A stretch of 64,000 bases of DNA, from assembly GCF_002727065.1 (NCBI RefSeq), contig NZ_PDVP01000019.1, forward strand, positions 1 through 64,000. Direction: 5' to 3'. Under the pieces are notes generated by a model. That model made no database searches, was not told the DNA's origin, and saw nothing but the letters and a program-made list of their open reading frames with translations. A program made the translations under genes and the position numbers. Positions 19,286 through 30,353 of the stretch are shown here, in pieces (positions within the stretch are counted from its first letter, which is position 1; every line of letters starts with the position of its first letter). Source of the stretch: Zhengella mangrovi. GTDB lineage: Bacteria; Pseudomonadota; Alphaproteobacteria; Rhizobiales; Rhizobiaceae.

Positions 19286-20275
19286 ATGGCCGGCGTTGAA
19301 CAGGTGACGGTGAGCGAGGACGAGAACGGCATGCGGCTGGACCGGTGGTTCAAGCTGCATGTGCCGGGCCTCGGCTTCGGCGCGCTGCAGAAGCTGCTGC
19401 GCACGGGGCAGATCCGTGTCGACGGCGGCCGGGCGAAGTCCGACACGCGGCTCGGTGCCGGGCAGACCGTCCGCATTCCGCCGCTGGGCGCCGATCTGAA
19501 GGACAACGACAGCGGGCCGCTGACCGCACGCACCATCAAGGACCGCGGCGACGGCGAAGTGCTGTCGAAGATGCTGCTCTACGAGGACGCCAAGGTCTAC
19601 GTGTTCAACAAGCCGGCCGGTCTGGCGGTGCAGGGCGGCTCCGGCGTCGCCCGCCATGTCGATGGCATGCTGGAAGCCTGGCGCAACCAGAGGGGCGAGA
19701 AGCCGCGCCTGGTGCATCGCATCGACCGCGATACGTCGGGCGTGCTGGTGGTTGCGCGTACACGCGGCGCGGCGGTGAAGCTGACCGCTGCCTTCCGGGA
19801 ACGCGAGACGAAGAAGACCTACTGGGCGCTGGTCAAGGGCGTGCCCAAGAAGGCGGAAGGGCGGATTTCCACCTGGCTGGTCAAGGAGCAGACCCCGGAC
19901 GGCGACCGGATGCGTGTTGCTCGCCACGGCGAACCCGATTCCGATCACGCGGTCTCGCACTACCGCGTCGTCGACCAGGCGGGCCAGAACCTCAGCTGGC
20001 TTGAAATGGAGCCCTATACCGGGCGCACACACCAGTTGCGCGTTCACGCCGCGCACATCGGCTGCCCGATCATCGGCGATCCGAAATATTTCGAGGCCGA
20101 CCAGAACTGGGAGTTTCCCGGCGGCATCCAGAACAGGCTGCACCTGCATGCGCGGCGGATCGTCATTCCCCATCCCGACGGCAAGGGCGTCATCGACGTG
20201 ACGGCACCGCTGCCGCCGCACATGGTGCAGAGCTGGAACCTGCTCGGCTTCGACGAAGCGACGGCCGAGGCATGA
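19286..20275 (+). CDS. rluC: Ribosomal large subunit pseudouridine synthase RluC
   Basis: 329 residues: an N-terminal S4 RNA-binding domain (about 12-70, LQKLLRTGQIRVDGGR) and the RluA-type catalytic domain with HRIDRDTSG; the catalytic aspartate is Asp147. RluC modifies uridines of 23S rRNA near the peptidyl transferase centre. Its stop overlaps the next ATG by four bases, starting a four-gene coupled operon (rluC, DMT transporter, HAD, ATP12). Confidence 0.9.
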   Translation: MAGVEQVTVSEDENGMRLDRWFKLHVPGLGFGALQKLLRTGQIRVDGGRAKSDTRLGAGQTVRIPPLGADLKDNDSGPLTARTIKDRGDGEVLSKMLLYEDAKVYVFNKPAGLAVQGGSGVARHVDGMLEAWRNQRGEKPRLVHRIDRDTSGVLVVARTRGAAVKLTAAFRERETKKTYWALVKGVPKKAEGRISTWLVKEQTPDGDRMRVARHGEPDSDHAVSHYRVVDQAGQNLSWLEMEPYTGRTHQLRVHAAHIGCPIIGDPKYFEADQNWEFPGGIQNRLHLHARRIVIPHPDGKGVIDVTAPLPPHMVQSWNLLGFDEATAEA

Positions 20276-21198
20276 GTACACTCGATGGCGCCAGCAACGC
20301 GACGCGCGCCCCCGGACCGGGCGCGATCGCGCTGATGGTGGTGCTGACATCGTGCTGGGGCCTGAGCCAGGTGGCGATGAAGATCGCCAATCTCGGCTAC
20401 AGCCCGCTGACGCAGTGCTTTCTTCGCTCGGCGGTCGGCGCGCTGTGCATCGCCGGATGGTGCCTGGTGCGCGGCATCCCGCTGACGCTGCGTGACGGTA
20501 CCCTCAGGCCCGGGCTCGTGGCCGGCCTGTTCTTCGCGGTCGAATTCATCCTCCTGTTCCTGGCGATGGATATCACCAGCGTGGCGCGCGGCGTGCTGAT
20601 CTTCAATTCCATGCCGTTCTGGGTGCTGGCCGGGAGTCATCTCATCGGCCTGGAGCGCCTGTCGTGGCGCAAGCTGAGCGGCATGGCGCTGGCCTTCTGC
20701 GGCGTCTCGCTGGTATTCGCCGACAAGGTGACGCTGCCGTCGCATTTCGCCATCATCGGCGACCTGATGGTGTTCGGAGCGGCGCTGTGCTGGGCCGGCA
20801 CCGTGCTGGTGATCAAGGTGACGCGGCTGGCGGAGTCGCCGCCTGAAAAGAGCCTGCTCTACCAATTGGGCGTATCGGCCATCGTGACGCTGCCGTTCAT
20901 CCCGCTCGGTGGTCCGGCGTTGCGCGACGTCGGCTGGCTGCCGACGGCAACGCTGGCGTTCCAGGCGCTGTTCATCGTGTCGATCACCTACCTGGCCTTC
21001 TTCCGGATGGTGCAACGTTATTCCGCGTCCAGCCTGTCGAGCTTCGCGTTCCTGACGCCGCTGACCGGCGTGACGGCCAGCGCGCTGATCCTCGACGAAC
21101 CGTTGAGCCCGCAGATCGGCCTGGCGCTGGCGCTGATCGGTGCCGGGCTGTTCCTGGTCAACCGGCCGCAGCGGCGCATGACGGGGAGGGCGGCATGA
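20272..21198 (+). CDS. EamA/DMT-family drug/metabolite transporter
   Basis: 308 residues with ten hydrophobic segments and the duplicated EamA architecture (two repeats of about 130 residues). The SLSSFAFLTPLTGV stretch in the second repeat is typical. Such inner-membrane carriers export amino acids, nucleosides or metabolites; the substrate cannot be inferred. Starts in the rluC stop (ATGA) and its own stop overlaps the HAD gene start, so expression is tightly linked. Confidence 0.88.
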   Translation: MSTLDGASNATRAPGPGAIALMVVLTSCWGLSQVAMKIANLGYSPLTQCFLRSAVGALCIAGWCLVRGIPLTLRDGTLRPGLVAGLFFAVEFILLFLAMDITSVARGVLIFNSMPFWVLAGSHLIGLERLSWRKLSGMALAFCGVSLVFADKVTLPSHFAIIGDLMVFGAALCWAGTVLVIKVTRLAESPPEKSLLYQLGVSAIVTLPFIPLGGPALRDVGWLPTATLAFQALFIVSITYLAFFRMVQRYSASSLSSFAFLTPLTGVTASALILDEPLSPQIGLALALIGAGLFLVNRPQRRMTGRAA

Positions 21199-21842
21199 AA
21201 CTTGTTCTGTTCGATTGCGACGGGACGCTGGTGGACAGCGCGGGCATCATCCACGGATGCATGGAACGTACTTTCGCGGAAGCGCAATTGCCGGTACCGA
21301 CACCGGAGGGCACGCGCGGGATCATCGGCCTGTCACTCGACATCGCCATTGCCCGCCTGCTGGCGCGCGAGGTTGACGACGAGATCGGCGGGCTGGTGCA
21401 ACGCTACAAGCACCATTTCGTGTCGATGCGCGCGGCGCCCGATTTTCGCGAGGACCTCTATGACGGCATCGCGCCGCTGATCGCCAGCCTGGCCCTGCGG
21501 GACGACATCCTGATCGGCATGGTCACCGGCAAATCCCGGCGCGGGGTGGAGTCGGTGTTCCAGACGCACGGATTCGGGCAGCATTTCCTGACCGTGCGCA
21601 CGGCGGACGACTGCCCGTCCAAGCCGCACCCGGCGATGGTGCTGGAATGTTGCGCGGAAACGGGCATGGATCCAAAGGATACCCTTGTCGTCGGCGATGC
21701 GATCTACGATATGCAGATGGCGAAAGCTGCCGGTGCCGTTGCCATCGGCGTTTCCTGGGGCTACGGCGCGGCCGATGAGCTGCGCCGGCACGGGGCCGAC
21801 GCGGTGCTGGAGCACCCATCCGGCCTGCACGACCATCTTTGA
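21195..21842 (+). CDS. HAD-superfamily hydrolase (phosphoglycolate phosphatase-like)
   Basis: 215 residues. HAD motif I FDCDGTLVDS is at residues 6-15, motif II (Thr in GMVTGKSRRG) near residue 115, and motif IV VVGDAIYDMQMAKAAG near residues 160-175. The helical cap is of the C1 type as in phosphoglycolate phosphatases and beta-phosphoglucomutases. The substrate is not determined; in rhizobia this gene regularly sits between rluC and the ATP12 gene. Overlaps the upstream gene by ATGA. Confidence 0.88.
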   Translation: MKLVLFDCDGTLVDSAGIIHGCMERTFAEAQLPVPTPEGTRGIIGLSLDIAIARLLAREVDDEIGGLVQRYKHHFVSMRAAPDFREDLYDGIAPLIASLALRDDILIGMVTGKSRRGVESVFQTHGFGQHFLTVRTADDCPSKPHPAMVLECCAETGMDPKDTLVVGDAIYDMQMAKAAGAVAIGVSWGYGAADELRRHGADAVLEHPSGLHDHL

Positions 21843-21858
21843 GAAGAAGGGGCTCGCG

Positions 21859-22644
21859 ATGCGCGACATCCTCAACGACCTGGAACAGGGCAAGCTGTCC
21901 GATCCCGACCCGATGCGGCGGGCCCAGAAGCAGATGCAGGCGCCGCTGCCGAAGCGGTTCTACAAGGAAGCCGGCATCGCTCCGCACGAGGGCGGCCATG
22001 CCGTGACGCTGGACGGGCGCATCGTGCGCACGCCTGTTCGCAGCCCGATGGTGCTGCCGAGTGCCGGGGCCGCGCAACTGGTGGCCGACGAATACGGCGC
22101 GCAGGCCGAGGTCATCAACCCGATGAGCATGCCCGTGACGCGGCTGGCCAACACGGCCATCGATGGCGTGGCGGCGGACATGCAGGCGGTCGCCGAGGAC
22201 GTCCAGCGTTTCTCAACGTCCGACCTGCTGTGCTATCGCGCCGGGTCGCCGGACCGCCTCGTCGCGCGCCAGTCCGAAGCCTGGGATCCCGTTCTGGACT
22301 GGGCGCAGAGTGCACTCGGCGCCCGCTTCGTACTCGCGGAAGGCGTCATGCACGTGGCGCAGCCGCGCGAGACGATCTCGGCGATCGGCCTTCACCTGCG
22401 CAGCTACGGCGATCCGTTCCGCCTGGCTGCCCTGCATTCCATGACCACGCTGACCGGCTCCGCGCTGCTGGCGCTGGCTGTTGCGCAAGGAGCCCTGACC
22501 TGGCCCGAGGCCTGGGACGCGGCGCATGTGGACGAGGACTGGAACATCGAACTGTGGGGCGAGGATGCCGAGGCCAGCGCACGGCGCAAGGCGCGGCGCG
22601 CCGAGATGGAAGCCGCCTTCCGCCTTTACGACGCCATTGGCTGA
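21859..22644 (+). CDS. ATP12 family F1-ATPase assembly chaperone
   Basis: 261 residues from MRDILNDLEQGK (ATG 21859, preceded by GAGAAGAAGGGG). Pfam ATP12 signatures include RFYKEAGIAPHEGG, VTLDGR-x-VRTP and the C-terminal ALAVAQGALTWPEAWDAAHVDEDWN. In mitochondria Atp12 binds the alpha subunit during F1 assembly; the alphaproteobacterial proteins are taken to do the same. Last gene of the rluC operon; closed by the terminator at 22701. Confidence 0.9.
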   Translation: MRDILNDLEQGKLSDPDPMRRAQKQMQAPLPKRFYKEAGIAPHEGGHAVTLDGRIVRTPVRSPMVLPSAGAAQLVADEYGAQAEVINPMSMPVTRLANTAIDGVAADMQAVAEDVQRFSTSDLLCYRAGSPDRLVARQSEAWDPVLDWAQSALGARFVLAEGVMHVAQPRETISAIGLHLRSYGDPFRLAALHSMTTLTGSALLALAVAQGALTWPEAWDAAHVDEDWNIELWGEDAEASARRKARRAEMEAAFRLYDAIG

Positions 22645-22700
22645 TGCTGCTTCGGGAGTCGTTCCGGCCTTTTGAAGGCATGACTTGAAGCAAAACATGA

Positions 22701-22732
22701 AAAAGGCCCGGACGATCCGTCCGGGCCTTTTC
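22701..22732. terminator. Bidirectional terminator between ATP12 gene and livF
   Basis: AAAAGGCCCGGACG (22701-22714) and CGTCCGGGCCTTTT form a near-perfect stem with a very short loop. A-run and T-run flank it on both strands, so it can end the rightward rluC-ATP12 transcript and the leftward liv transcript, which converge here. Confidence 0.92.
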
Positions 22733-22753
22733 CGTTCGATGCCGCGCAGCGCC

Positions 22754-23520
<767 letters not shown>

Positions 23521-23521
<1 letters not shown>

Positions 23522-24291
23522 CAGTGGGCCTCCCCAAGATAGGCTTCCTTGACCTTCGGGCTGTTGCGCACTTCCTCGGGCGTGCCTTCGGCGATGATGC
23601 GGCCCTGGGCCAGAACACTGATGCGGTCTGCCAGAGAGAACACCACATGCATGTCGTGTTCAATGATCACTTTCGTCATGCCGCGCTTCTTGATGCGCTT
23701 GAGCAGTTCGATCGTCATGTTGGTATCGTGGCGTGCCATGCCCGCCGTCGGCTCGTCCAGAAGCAGAAGCTTGGGCTTCTGGATCAGGCACATGGCCATT
23801 TCCAGCCGCCGCTTGTCGCCGCGCGACAGGCTGCCGGCAATCTGGTTGCTCTTTTCCAGCAGGCCGATGTCCTGGAGAACCTCTTCGGCCTCCGTGCGGA
23901 TGTCGGCCTGACCGGAGAGGGCCGCCATGGCGTTGAAGCGGTAGGCGCCGTCACGCTTGGCGAAAGCCGGGATCATGACGTTGTCGAGCAGCGTCAGGTC
24001 GGCGAAGATCTCCGGCGTCTGGAAGACGCGGCTGACGCCAAGCTGGTTGATCTCGTGCGGCTGGTGCTGGTCCAGCGTCTGGCCGTTGAACACCACGTGG
24101 CCCGTGGTCGGCTTCAGGCGGCCGATGCAGACGTTGAGCAGCGTGGACTTTCCGGCGCCGTTCGGCCCGATGATCGCGTGCACGGTGCCTTCGCGGACCT
24201 GAAGGTCGACATCCGACAGGGCCTTGAGACCGCCGAAGCTCTTGGAGACATCGGCGACGTGGAGAACGATGTTTTCGCTTGCCGTGGTCAT
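23521..24291 (-). CDS. livG: Branched-chain-type ABC importer, ATP-binding protein LivG
   Basis: 256 residues from MTTASENIVLHV. Walker A is GPNGAGKST. The signature is LSRGDKRRLE instead of LSGGQ, a variant in which the second glycine-rich position is Arg, as in other LivG-like ATPases with RRLE. Walker B is KLLLLDEPTAGM. The extended LivG-specific region after Walker A includes VSRVFQTPEIFADLTLLDNV. Start chosen because the upstream extension is low-complexity Pro/Arg and overlaps livM. Confidence 0.92.
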
Positions 24292-24295
24292 GCGT

Positions 24296-25444
24296 TCACT
24301 CCGCGGGCTGGGCGGCGGCCGTGTCGGGAGCACCGGCCCCCGGGCCGGAGCCGCCGCCAAGGCGATTGTAGATGCGCTGCAGGCCTTCCATGATGCCGCC
24401 AGGCAGGAAGATCACGATGAGCATGAAGACGACGCCGAGCGTCAGGTGCCAGCCTTCGCCGACGAACAGGCCCGTGAACCAGACGGCCACTTCGCGGGCC
24501 GCATCGGGCAGGAAGGAGAAGAGCTGTTCGAGGATGCGGTCGTTGAAGGAGGAGAAGATGTTCTCGAAGTACTTGATGACGCCTGCGCCGAGGATCGGGC
24601 CGATCAGCGTGCCGACACCGCCGAGAATGGTCATCAGGACCACTTCGCCGGATGCCGTCCACTGCATGCGCTCGGCACCGGCCAGCGGGTCGGTCACGGC
24701 CATCAGCGAGCCGGCAAGACCGGCATACATGCCGGAAATGATGAAGGCCGTCAGCAGGTAGGGCCTTGTGTTGAAGCCCGTGTAGCGCATGCGGTTCTGG
24801 TTCGACTTGATGGCGCGGAGCATCATCCCGAACGGTGAGCGGAAGATGCGCAGCGTCAGGAAGAAGCAGATGATCAGCGCCACGGCGCAGAAGTAGAAGC
24901 CGGGATAGCCGTTCATCGGGATGCCGAACAGGTCGGTCTGAGGCAGGCCCTCGCCGGGCGTGATGAAGGCATTGTCGATGATCCTCGGATCCTGCAGCGT
25001 CAACTGCAGGCCGGTCTCGCCATTGGTGATCGGGGTGAGCACCGAGTAGGCGAGGTTGTAGCTCATCTGGGCGAAGGCGAGGGTCAGGATCGAGAAGTAG
25101 ATGCCGGACCGGCGCAGGCTCACGAAGCCGATGACGACGGCGAAAATGCCGGCGAAGAGAACGCCGAAGATCACCGCCGGGATGACGTTCATGGTGAAGA
25201 GCTTGAACGACCAGACGGCGGCGTAGGAACCGACGCCGAGGAAGGCCGCGTGGCCGAACGACAGGTAGCCGGTCAGGCCGAAGAGGATGTTGAAGCCCAT
25301 GGCGAAGATGCCGAAGATGCAGAACTTCTGCAGCAGGGCGGGATAACCGGCGCCGAACGGCGTGAGCGTCCAGGGGCTGACCAGCACCACGATCGCGAAA
25401 CCGAGTACCAGCAGCCAGTCGTTGCGTGACAGATTGCCGAACAT
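24296..25444 (-). CDS. livM: Branched-chain-type ABC importer, permease LivM
   Basis: 382 residues with about eight to ten membrane helices. The [18 protein letters not shown] segment and the EAA-like region [21 protein letters not shown] are typical of LivM. The C-terminus ends in a 25-residue Gly/Ala-rich tail. Located between livH (6-base gap) and livG (4-base gap) on the minus strand in the usual H-M-G-F order. Confidence 0.92.
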   Translation of the reverse strand: MFGNLSRNDWLLVLGFAIVVLVSPWTLTPFGAGYPALLQKFCIFGIFAMGFNILFGLTGYLSFGHAAFLGVGSYAAVWSFKLFTMNVIPAVIFGVLFAGIFAVVIGFVSLRRSGIYFSILTLAFAQMSYNLAYSVLTPITNGETGLQLTLQDPRIIDNAFITPGEGLPQTDLFGIPMNGYPGFYFCAVALIICFFLTLRIFRSPFGMMLRAIKSNQNRMRYTGFNTRPYLLTAFIISGMYAGLAGSLMAVTDPLAGAERMQWTASGEVVLMTILGGVGTLIGPILGAGVIKYFENIFSSFNDRILEQLFSFLPDAAREVAVWFTGLFVGEGWHLTLGVVFMLIVIFLPGGIMEGLQRIYNRLGGGSGPGAGAPDTAAAQPAE

Positions 25445-25450
25445 GATTGA

Positions 25451-26467
25451 TTAGTCCTCCATCACGCCTTTGCGGCCCATGAGCCCGCGCGGCATGGTGA
25501 GCAGAATGGTGACGGCGACCAGGTAGATGATGATCTGGTCGATGCCGGGAAGAATGCCTTTCACCTCGTTCATCGAGGCGAAGGACTGCAGGATACCGAG
25601 CAGGAAGCCGGCCAGCACGGCGCCGGGCAGGGAGCCCATGCCGCCGACGACCACGACCACGAAGCTGAGCACCAGGAAGTCCATCCCGAGATGGTAATCC
25701 GGCGGCAGGATGGGCGTGTACATCACGCCTGCGAGGCCGGCCACAACAGAGGCGATGCCGAAGACCACGGTGAACCTGCGCTCGATGTTGATGCCGAGCA
25801 GGCCGACGGTTTCCCGGTCGCGCATGCCGGCACGCACCACCATGCCGTAGGTGGTGAACTGGAGGAAGGCGAAGACCGCGCCGATGACCAGGAGCGAGAA
25901 CAGGAAGTAGATCAGGCGCCACCAGGGGTAGACGATGAACATGTCGGTGAGGCCGAACCAGGAGGCGATGTCGGCGGTACCGTTGAACATGGCCGGAGCG
26001 TTCTGGGGCAGCGGGTTGGCGCCGAAGAACTTCTTGACGATCTCCTGCAGCACGATGGCCAGGCCGAAGGTGACCAGGATCTGGTCGGCGTGGGCGCGCT
26101 TGTAGAAATGGCGGATCAGCCCGCGTTCCATGGCAAGCCCGATCAGCAGCATGACCGGGATGGCCAGCAGGATGGAAATCGGCACCGACCAGTTGATGAT
26201 CGAGGCGCCGAGATCGCCGAAGGCATATTCGAACCAGGGCTTGGCCGGCGGCGCGAACAACTGGCCTTCCGCCTTGGGCGGCTGGATCGGCCAGGTGATG
26301 ATCTTGTTGAAGGTCACCGCGCAGAAGGCGCCGAGCATGAAGAGCGCGCCATGTGCGAAGTTGACGACGCCGAGCGTACCGAACACGAGGGTCAGGCCCA
26401 GCGCGATCAGCGCGTAGGCGGCCCCCTTGTCGAGCCCGTTGAGGATCTGGATGATGATTGCGTCCAT
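25451..26467 (-). CDS. livH: Branched-chain-type ABC importer, permease LivH
   Basis: 338 residues. LivH features are LNGLDKGAAYALIALGLTLVFG at the N-terminus and VVVVGGMGSLPGAVLAG near residue 265. Compared with E. coli LivH (308) it carries an extra loop of about 35 residues after the second helix (around residues 58-90, with WPIQPPKAEGQ), presumably outside the membrane. Such inserts occur in related amide/urea-type permeases, so the substrate need not be a branched-chain amino acid. Confidence 0.9.
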   Translation of the reverse strand: MDAIIIQILNGLDKGAAYALIALGLTLVFGTLGVVNFAHGALFMLGAFCAVTFNKIITWPIQPPKAEGQLFAPPAKPWFEYAFGDLGASIINWSVPISILLAIPVMLLIGLAMERGLIRHFYKRAHADQILVTFGLAIVLQEIVKKFFGANPLPQNAPAMFNGTADIASWFGLTDMFIVYPWWRLIYFLFSLLVIGAVFAFLQFTTYGMVVRAGMRDRETVGLLGINIERRFTVVFGIASVVAGLAGVMYTPILPPDYHLGMDFLVLSFVVVVVGGMGSLPGAVLAGFLLGILQSFASMNEVKGILPGIDQIIIYLVAVTILLTMPRGLMGRKGVMED

Positions 26468-26534
26468 GACGAATTCGCCCCGGTTCCCGTCTGCCGGCGG
26501 TGCCGGCGGTCCGGTCTAAGGTTTGCCCATGACG

Positions 26535-26566
26535 GACCGGCCGCCCCCCGAAAGGAGCGGCCGGTC
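26535..26566 (-). promoter_or_regulatory. Stable hairpin between substrate-binding protein gene and livH
   Basis: GACCGGCCGC (26535-26544) is complementary to GCGGCCGGTC (26557-26566) with a 12-base loop. On the minus-strand transcript it falls 20 bases after the binding-protein stop and has no U tract. Such structures commonly stabilise the upstream mRNA so that the binding protein is made in excess over the membrane subunits; that role is inferred from position. Confidence 0.6.
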
Positions 26567-26585
26567 GTATCGATTGCCGGTCAGG

Positions 26586-27932
26586 TCAGCACTTCTTCGC
26601 GTCCGACGGACCGAGATCGCCACCGAAGATGGCCGGATCGTAGGTCAGCGTCTCGCGGTCGACGACCTTGACCACCTTCAGCAGGTCGTATTCCGACTGC
26701 TTGTTCTCGTTGCCCTTCACGACCAGCGCGGACTTCATGCACTGGTGGTCGGCGCCACGGTAGAGCGTCGGGCCGTTGCCCATGCCGTCGAACTCGAAGT
26801 CCTCGAGGGCCTCGATCACCTTCGGAGCGAAGAAGGTGCCGGCGCGCTCGCAGGCATCGGCGTAGAGCAGCGTCTGGACGTAGCAGGTGTGAGCGGCCTG
26901 GGACGGCGGAGCGCCGTATTCAGCGCCGAAGGACTTCACGAAGGCCTGCGAGGCGTCGTCGTCCAGCGACCAGTTCCAGTTGGTGGTGCCGAGGATGCCC
27001 TTGATGTTGTCGCCGGCGCCCTTGGCCATGAGGCGGGAGAACAGCGGGACGATGATCTCGAAGTTCTTGCCGTTGACCTGCTTGTCCTTGAGGCCGAACT
27101 GGATGGCCTGGGTCAGCGAGTTCACCATGTCCTTGCCGTAGTGGTTCAGGATCAGGACGTCGGCGCCGGAGTTGAGGACCGGGGTGATGTACTGCGAATA
27201 GTCACCCGCGCCAACCGGCGTGCGGACGGTGGCGACCGTTTCCCAGCCGAGAGCCTCGGTGGTGTTCTTGATCGATTCTTCCTGCGTCCAGCCCCAGGTG
27301 TAGTCGGCGGTCAGGTGGTAGGCGCGGCGGTCGGTGCCGTATTCTTCCTTGAGCACCGGACCGAGCGCGACGCCGGACTGGTAGGCGTTGAAGAAGTGAC
27401 GGAAGCCGTAGCGCTTCTTGTCCTTGCCGGTGGTGTCGTTGGAGTGGGTCAGGCCGGCCATGAAGATGATGCCCATCTCCTGGCAGAGGCCCTGCACGGC
27501 CACGGCGACGCCCGAGGACGAGCCGCCGGTGATCATGACGGCGCCTTCCTTCTCGATCATGCGCTTGGCGCTGTCGCGCGCGGCATCCGACTTGGTCTGG
27601 GTGTCGCCCGTGACGTAGGCGACCTTCTTGCCGAGGATGCCGTTGCCCTTCAGCGCCTTGGACGTGAAAGTGTTCATCATGCCGCCGTCGCCTTCACCGT
27701 TCAGGTGCTTGACGGCCAGCTGGTAGGCACGCAGCTCGTCCGCGCCTTCGTCGGCATAGGGACCCGACTGCGGCACGTTGAAGCCCAGGGTCACGGTGTC
27801 GCCCGTCGGCATGTTGCACGACATGTCCTCGGCGAAGGCGCCCTTGACGAAATGCATGGGCGCGGCAAGCGCCACACCGCCGGCCGCACCCACCTTGAGG
27901 ATACCGCGGCGGTTGAAAATCAATTTAGACAT
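26586..27932 (-). CDS. ABC importer periplasmic substrate-binding protein (Peripla_BP_6 type), probable Tat substrate
   Basis: 448 residues from MSKLIFNRRGILKVG, preceded by GGGAGGACTTTC. The signal peptide has a twin arginine followed by GILK and a moderately hydrophobic stretch ending near AFA, which fits Tat export. The mature protein is a type I periplasmic-binding fold (PQSGPYADEGADELRAYQLA; GGSSSGVAVAVQGL). It is longer than LIV-BP (about 345) and resembles the amide/urea-type binding proteins. Together with livHMGF and the adjacent glnBA genes it suggests import of a nitrogen compound; the ligand is unknown. Confidence 0.85.
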   Translation of the reverse strand: MSKLIFNRRGILKVGAAGGVALAAPMHFVKGAFAEDMSCNMPTGDTVTLGFNVPQSGPYADEGADELRAYQLAVKHLNGEGDGGMMNTFTSKALKGNGILGKKVAYVTGDTQTKSDAARDSAKRMIEKEGAVMITGGSSSGVAVAVQGLCQEMGIIFMAGLTHSNDTTGKDKKRYGFRHFFNAYQSGVALGPVLKEEYGTDRRAYHLTADYTWGWTQEESIKNTTEALGWETVATVRTPVGAGDYSQYITPVLNSGADVLILNHYGKDMVNSLTQAIQFGLKDKQVNGKNFEIIVPLFSRLMAKGAGDNIKGILGTTNWNWSLDDDASQAFVKSFGAEYGAPPSQAAHTCYVQTLLYADACERAGTFFAPKVIEALEDFEFDGMGNGPTLYRGADHQCMKSALVVKGNENKQSEYDLLKVVKVVDRETLTYDPAIFGGDLGPSDAKKC

Positions 27933-28114
27933 GAAAGTCCTCCCGAATTCAGGTTGAAACCTGCCGACCCTTTGTCCTCCAAAGGCCGAAGGTGAGCGCA
28001 TGCTAACGTCTGTTCCTCCGATTTCTCAATGCGGCTTTCGGATATGCGGCAAAGGTATTAGGTGCAATGCAAAAAGGCGTATCGGGAAATCATCTTATGC
28101 TTTTCTCGGGCATG

Positions 28115-28150
28115 AAAAAAGGCCCCGGCGGATGAACCGCCGGGGCCTTT
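28115..28150 (-). terminator. Intrinsic terminator after glnA
   Basis: GGCCCCGGCGG (28121-28131) and CCGCCGGGGCC (28137-28147) pair perfectly around a 5-base loop. Read on the minus strand the stem is followed by TTTTTT (A run at 28115-28120), a strong terminator 20 bases past the glnA stop. It isolates glnBA from the downstream importer genes. Confidence 0.92.
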
Positions 28151-28169
28151 CGTTCGTCGTGACCGGAGA

Positions 28170-29579
28170 TCAGACGGAGTAGTACATGTCGAATTCGACC
28201 GGGTGCGGCGTCATTTCGTAACGCAGCACTTCTTCCATCTTCAGCTCGATGAAAGCGTCGATCTGGTCGTCGTCGAAGACGCCACCGGCGGTCAGGAACT
28301 TGCGATCCTTGTCGAGGCTCATCAGGGCTTCACGCAGCGAGCCGCAGACGGTCGGGATCTTCTTGAGCTCCTTGGCCGGCAGGTCGTAGAGGTCCTTGTC
28401 CATGGCCTGGCCCGGATGGATCTTATTCTTGATGCCGTCGAGGCCGGCCATCAGCATCGCGGCAAAGCCGAGATACGGGTTGGCCGTCGGGTCGGGGAAG
28501 CGCACTTCCACGCGCTTGGCCTTCGGGTTGGAGCCGAAGGGAATGCGGCAGGAGGCCGAACGGTTGCGGGCCGAATAGGCCAGCAGGACCGGGGCTTCGT
28601 AGCCGGGGACCAGGCGCTTGTAGGAGTTGGTCGACGGGTTGGTGAAGGCGTTGATCGCCTTGGCATGCTTGATGATGCCGCCGATGTAGTACAGGCAGTT
28701 CTCGGACAGGCCGGCGTATTCATTGCCGGCGAAGGTCGGCTTGCCGTCCTTCCAGATCGACTGGTGGACGTGCATGCCCGAGCCGTTGTCGCCGAATACC
28801 GGCTTCGGCATGAAGGTCGCCGTCTTGCCGTAGGCGTTGGCCACCTGGTGAACGACGTACTTGTAGATCTGCATCTTGTCGGCGTTGCGGGTCAGCGTGT
28901 CGAACTTGATGCCGAGCTCGTGCTGGGCCGCGGCCACCTCGTGGTGGTGCTTCTCGACCGTGACGCCCATTTCCGACATGACGGAGAGCATCTCGGAGCG
29001 CATGTCCTGTTCCGAATCGATCGGCGGAACCGGGAAGTAGCCGCCCTTGATGCGCGGACGGTGGCCGAGGTTGCCAGTCTCGTAGTCGGAGTCGTCGTTG
29101 GACGGCAGTTCGGTGGAGTCGAGCTTGAAGCCCGTGTTGTACGGATCGGCCTTGTACTTCACGTCATCGAACACGAAGAACTCGGCTTCCGGACCGACGA
29201 AGACGGTGTCGCCGATGCCTTCGGCGCGCATGTAGGCCTCGGCCTTCTTGGCGGTGCCGCGCGGGTCGCGGTTGTAGGCCTCGCCCGAGACCGGGTCGAG
29301 AATGTCGCAGATCACGACCATGGTCGACTGGGCGAAGAACGGGTCCATGTGCGCGGTGGCCGTGTCGGGCATCAGCACCATGTCGGACTCGTTGATGGCC
29401 TTCCAGCCGGCGATCGAGGAGCCGTCAAACATGACGCCGTCGGCAAACATGTCCTCGTCGACGCAGGTGACGTCCATGGTGACGTGCTGCATCTTGCCTT
29501 TCGGGTCGGTGAAGCGCAGGTCGACGAACTTGACGTCGTTGTCCTTGATCTGCTTCAGGATATCATTTGCTGTCGTCAT
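28170..29579 (-). CDS. glnA: Glutamine synthetase type I
   Basis: 469 residues from [14 protein letters not shown], the standard GSI-beta length. It makes glutamine from glutamate, ammonia and ATP, as a dodecamer. Active-site landmarks are [10 protein letters not shown] (about 131-140), [12 protein letters not shown] (about 265-276), the [16 protein letters not shown] block and [10 protein letters not shown]. Tyr398 in LYDLP is the adenylylation target of GlnE. Preceded by AAAGGGAATTCAGC. It follows glnB on the same strand after a 55-base gap. Confidence 0.98.
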   Translation of the reverse strand: MTTANDILKQIKDNDVKFVDLRFTDPKGKMQHVTMDVTCVDEDMFADGVMFDGSSIAGWKAINESDMVLMPDTATAHMDPFFAQSTMVVICDILDPVSGEAYNRDPRGTAKKAEAYMRAEGIGDTVFVGPEAEFFVFDDVKYKADPYNTGFKLDSTELPSNDDSDYETGNLGHRPRIKGGYFPVPPIDSEQDMRSEMLSVMSEMGVTVEKHHHEVAAAQHELGIKFDTLTRNADKMQIYKYVVHQVANAYGKTATFMPKPVFGDNGSGMHVHQSIWKDGKPTFAGNEYAGLSENCLYYIGGIIKHAKAINAFTNPSTNSYKRLVPGYEAPVLLAYSARNRSASCRIPFGSNPKAKRVEVRFPDPTANPYLGFAAMLMAGLDGIKNKIHPGQAMDKDLYDLPAKELKKIPTVCGSLREALMSLDKDRKFLTAGGVFDDDQIDAFIELKMEEVLRYEMTPHPVEFDMYYSV

Positions 29580-29634
29580 GCTGAATTCCCTTTGTAATGA
29601 CGAATAACTTGCAGTTCGGGCCGGAGACGCCGCC

Positions 29635-30204
<570 letters not shown>

Positions 30205-30221
30205 TCAAAAAATAGGCAAAA

Positions 30222-30238
30222 TGCATAAAGATTGTGCA
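30222..30238. promoter_or_regulatory. NtrC-type enhancer site upstream of glnB
   Basis: TGCATAAAGATTGTGCA matches the NtrC dyad TGCAC-N7-GTGCA with a single mismatch (T for C). It lies about 180 bases upstream of the sigma-54 promoter, a usual distance for an enhancer. It is also 116 bases before the nnr start, so it could touch that gene as well. Confidence 0.7.
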
Positions 30239-30353
30239 TGGAGATCGAAAAGTTGAATCGCCACTGGCCGGATCGGCCGAAGGCGGACTTGCGGATGCCT
30301 GTCCGGCACTCGATAAAAGCCTTTCAGGAAGGCAGGAGGCGGGGCGACAGGCA

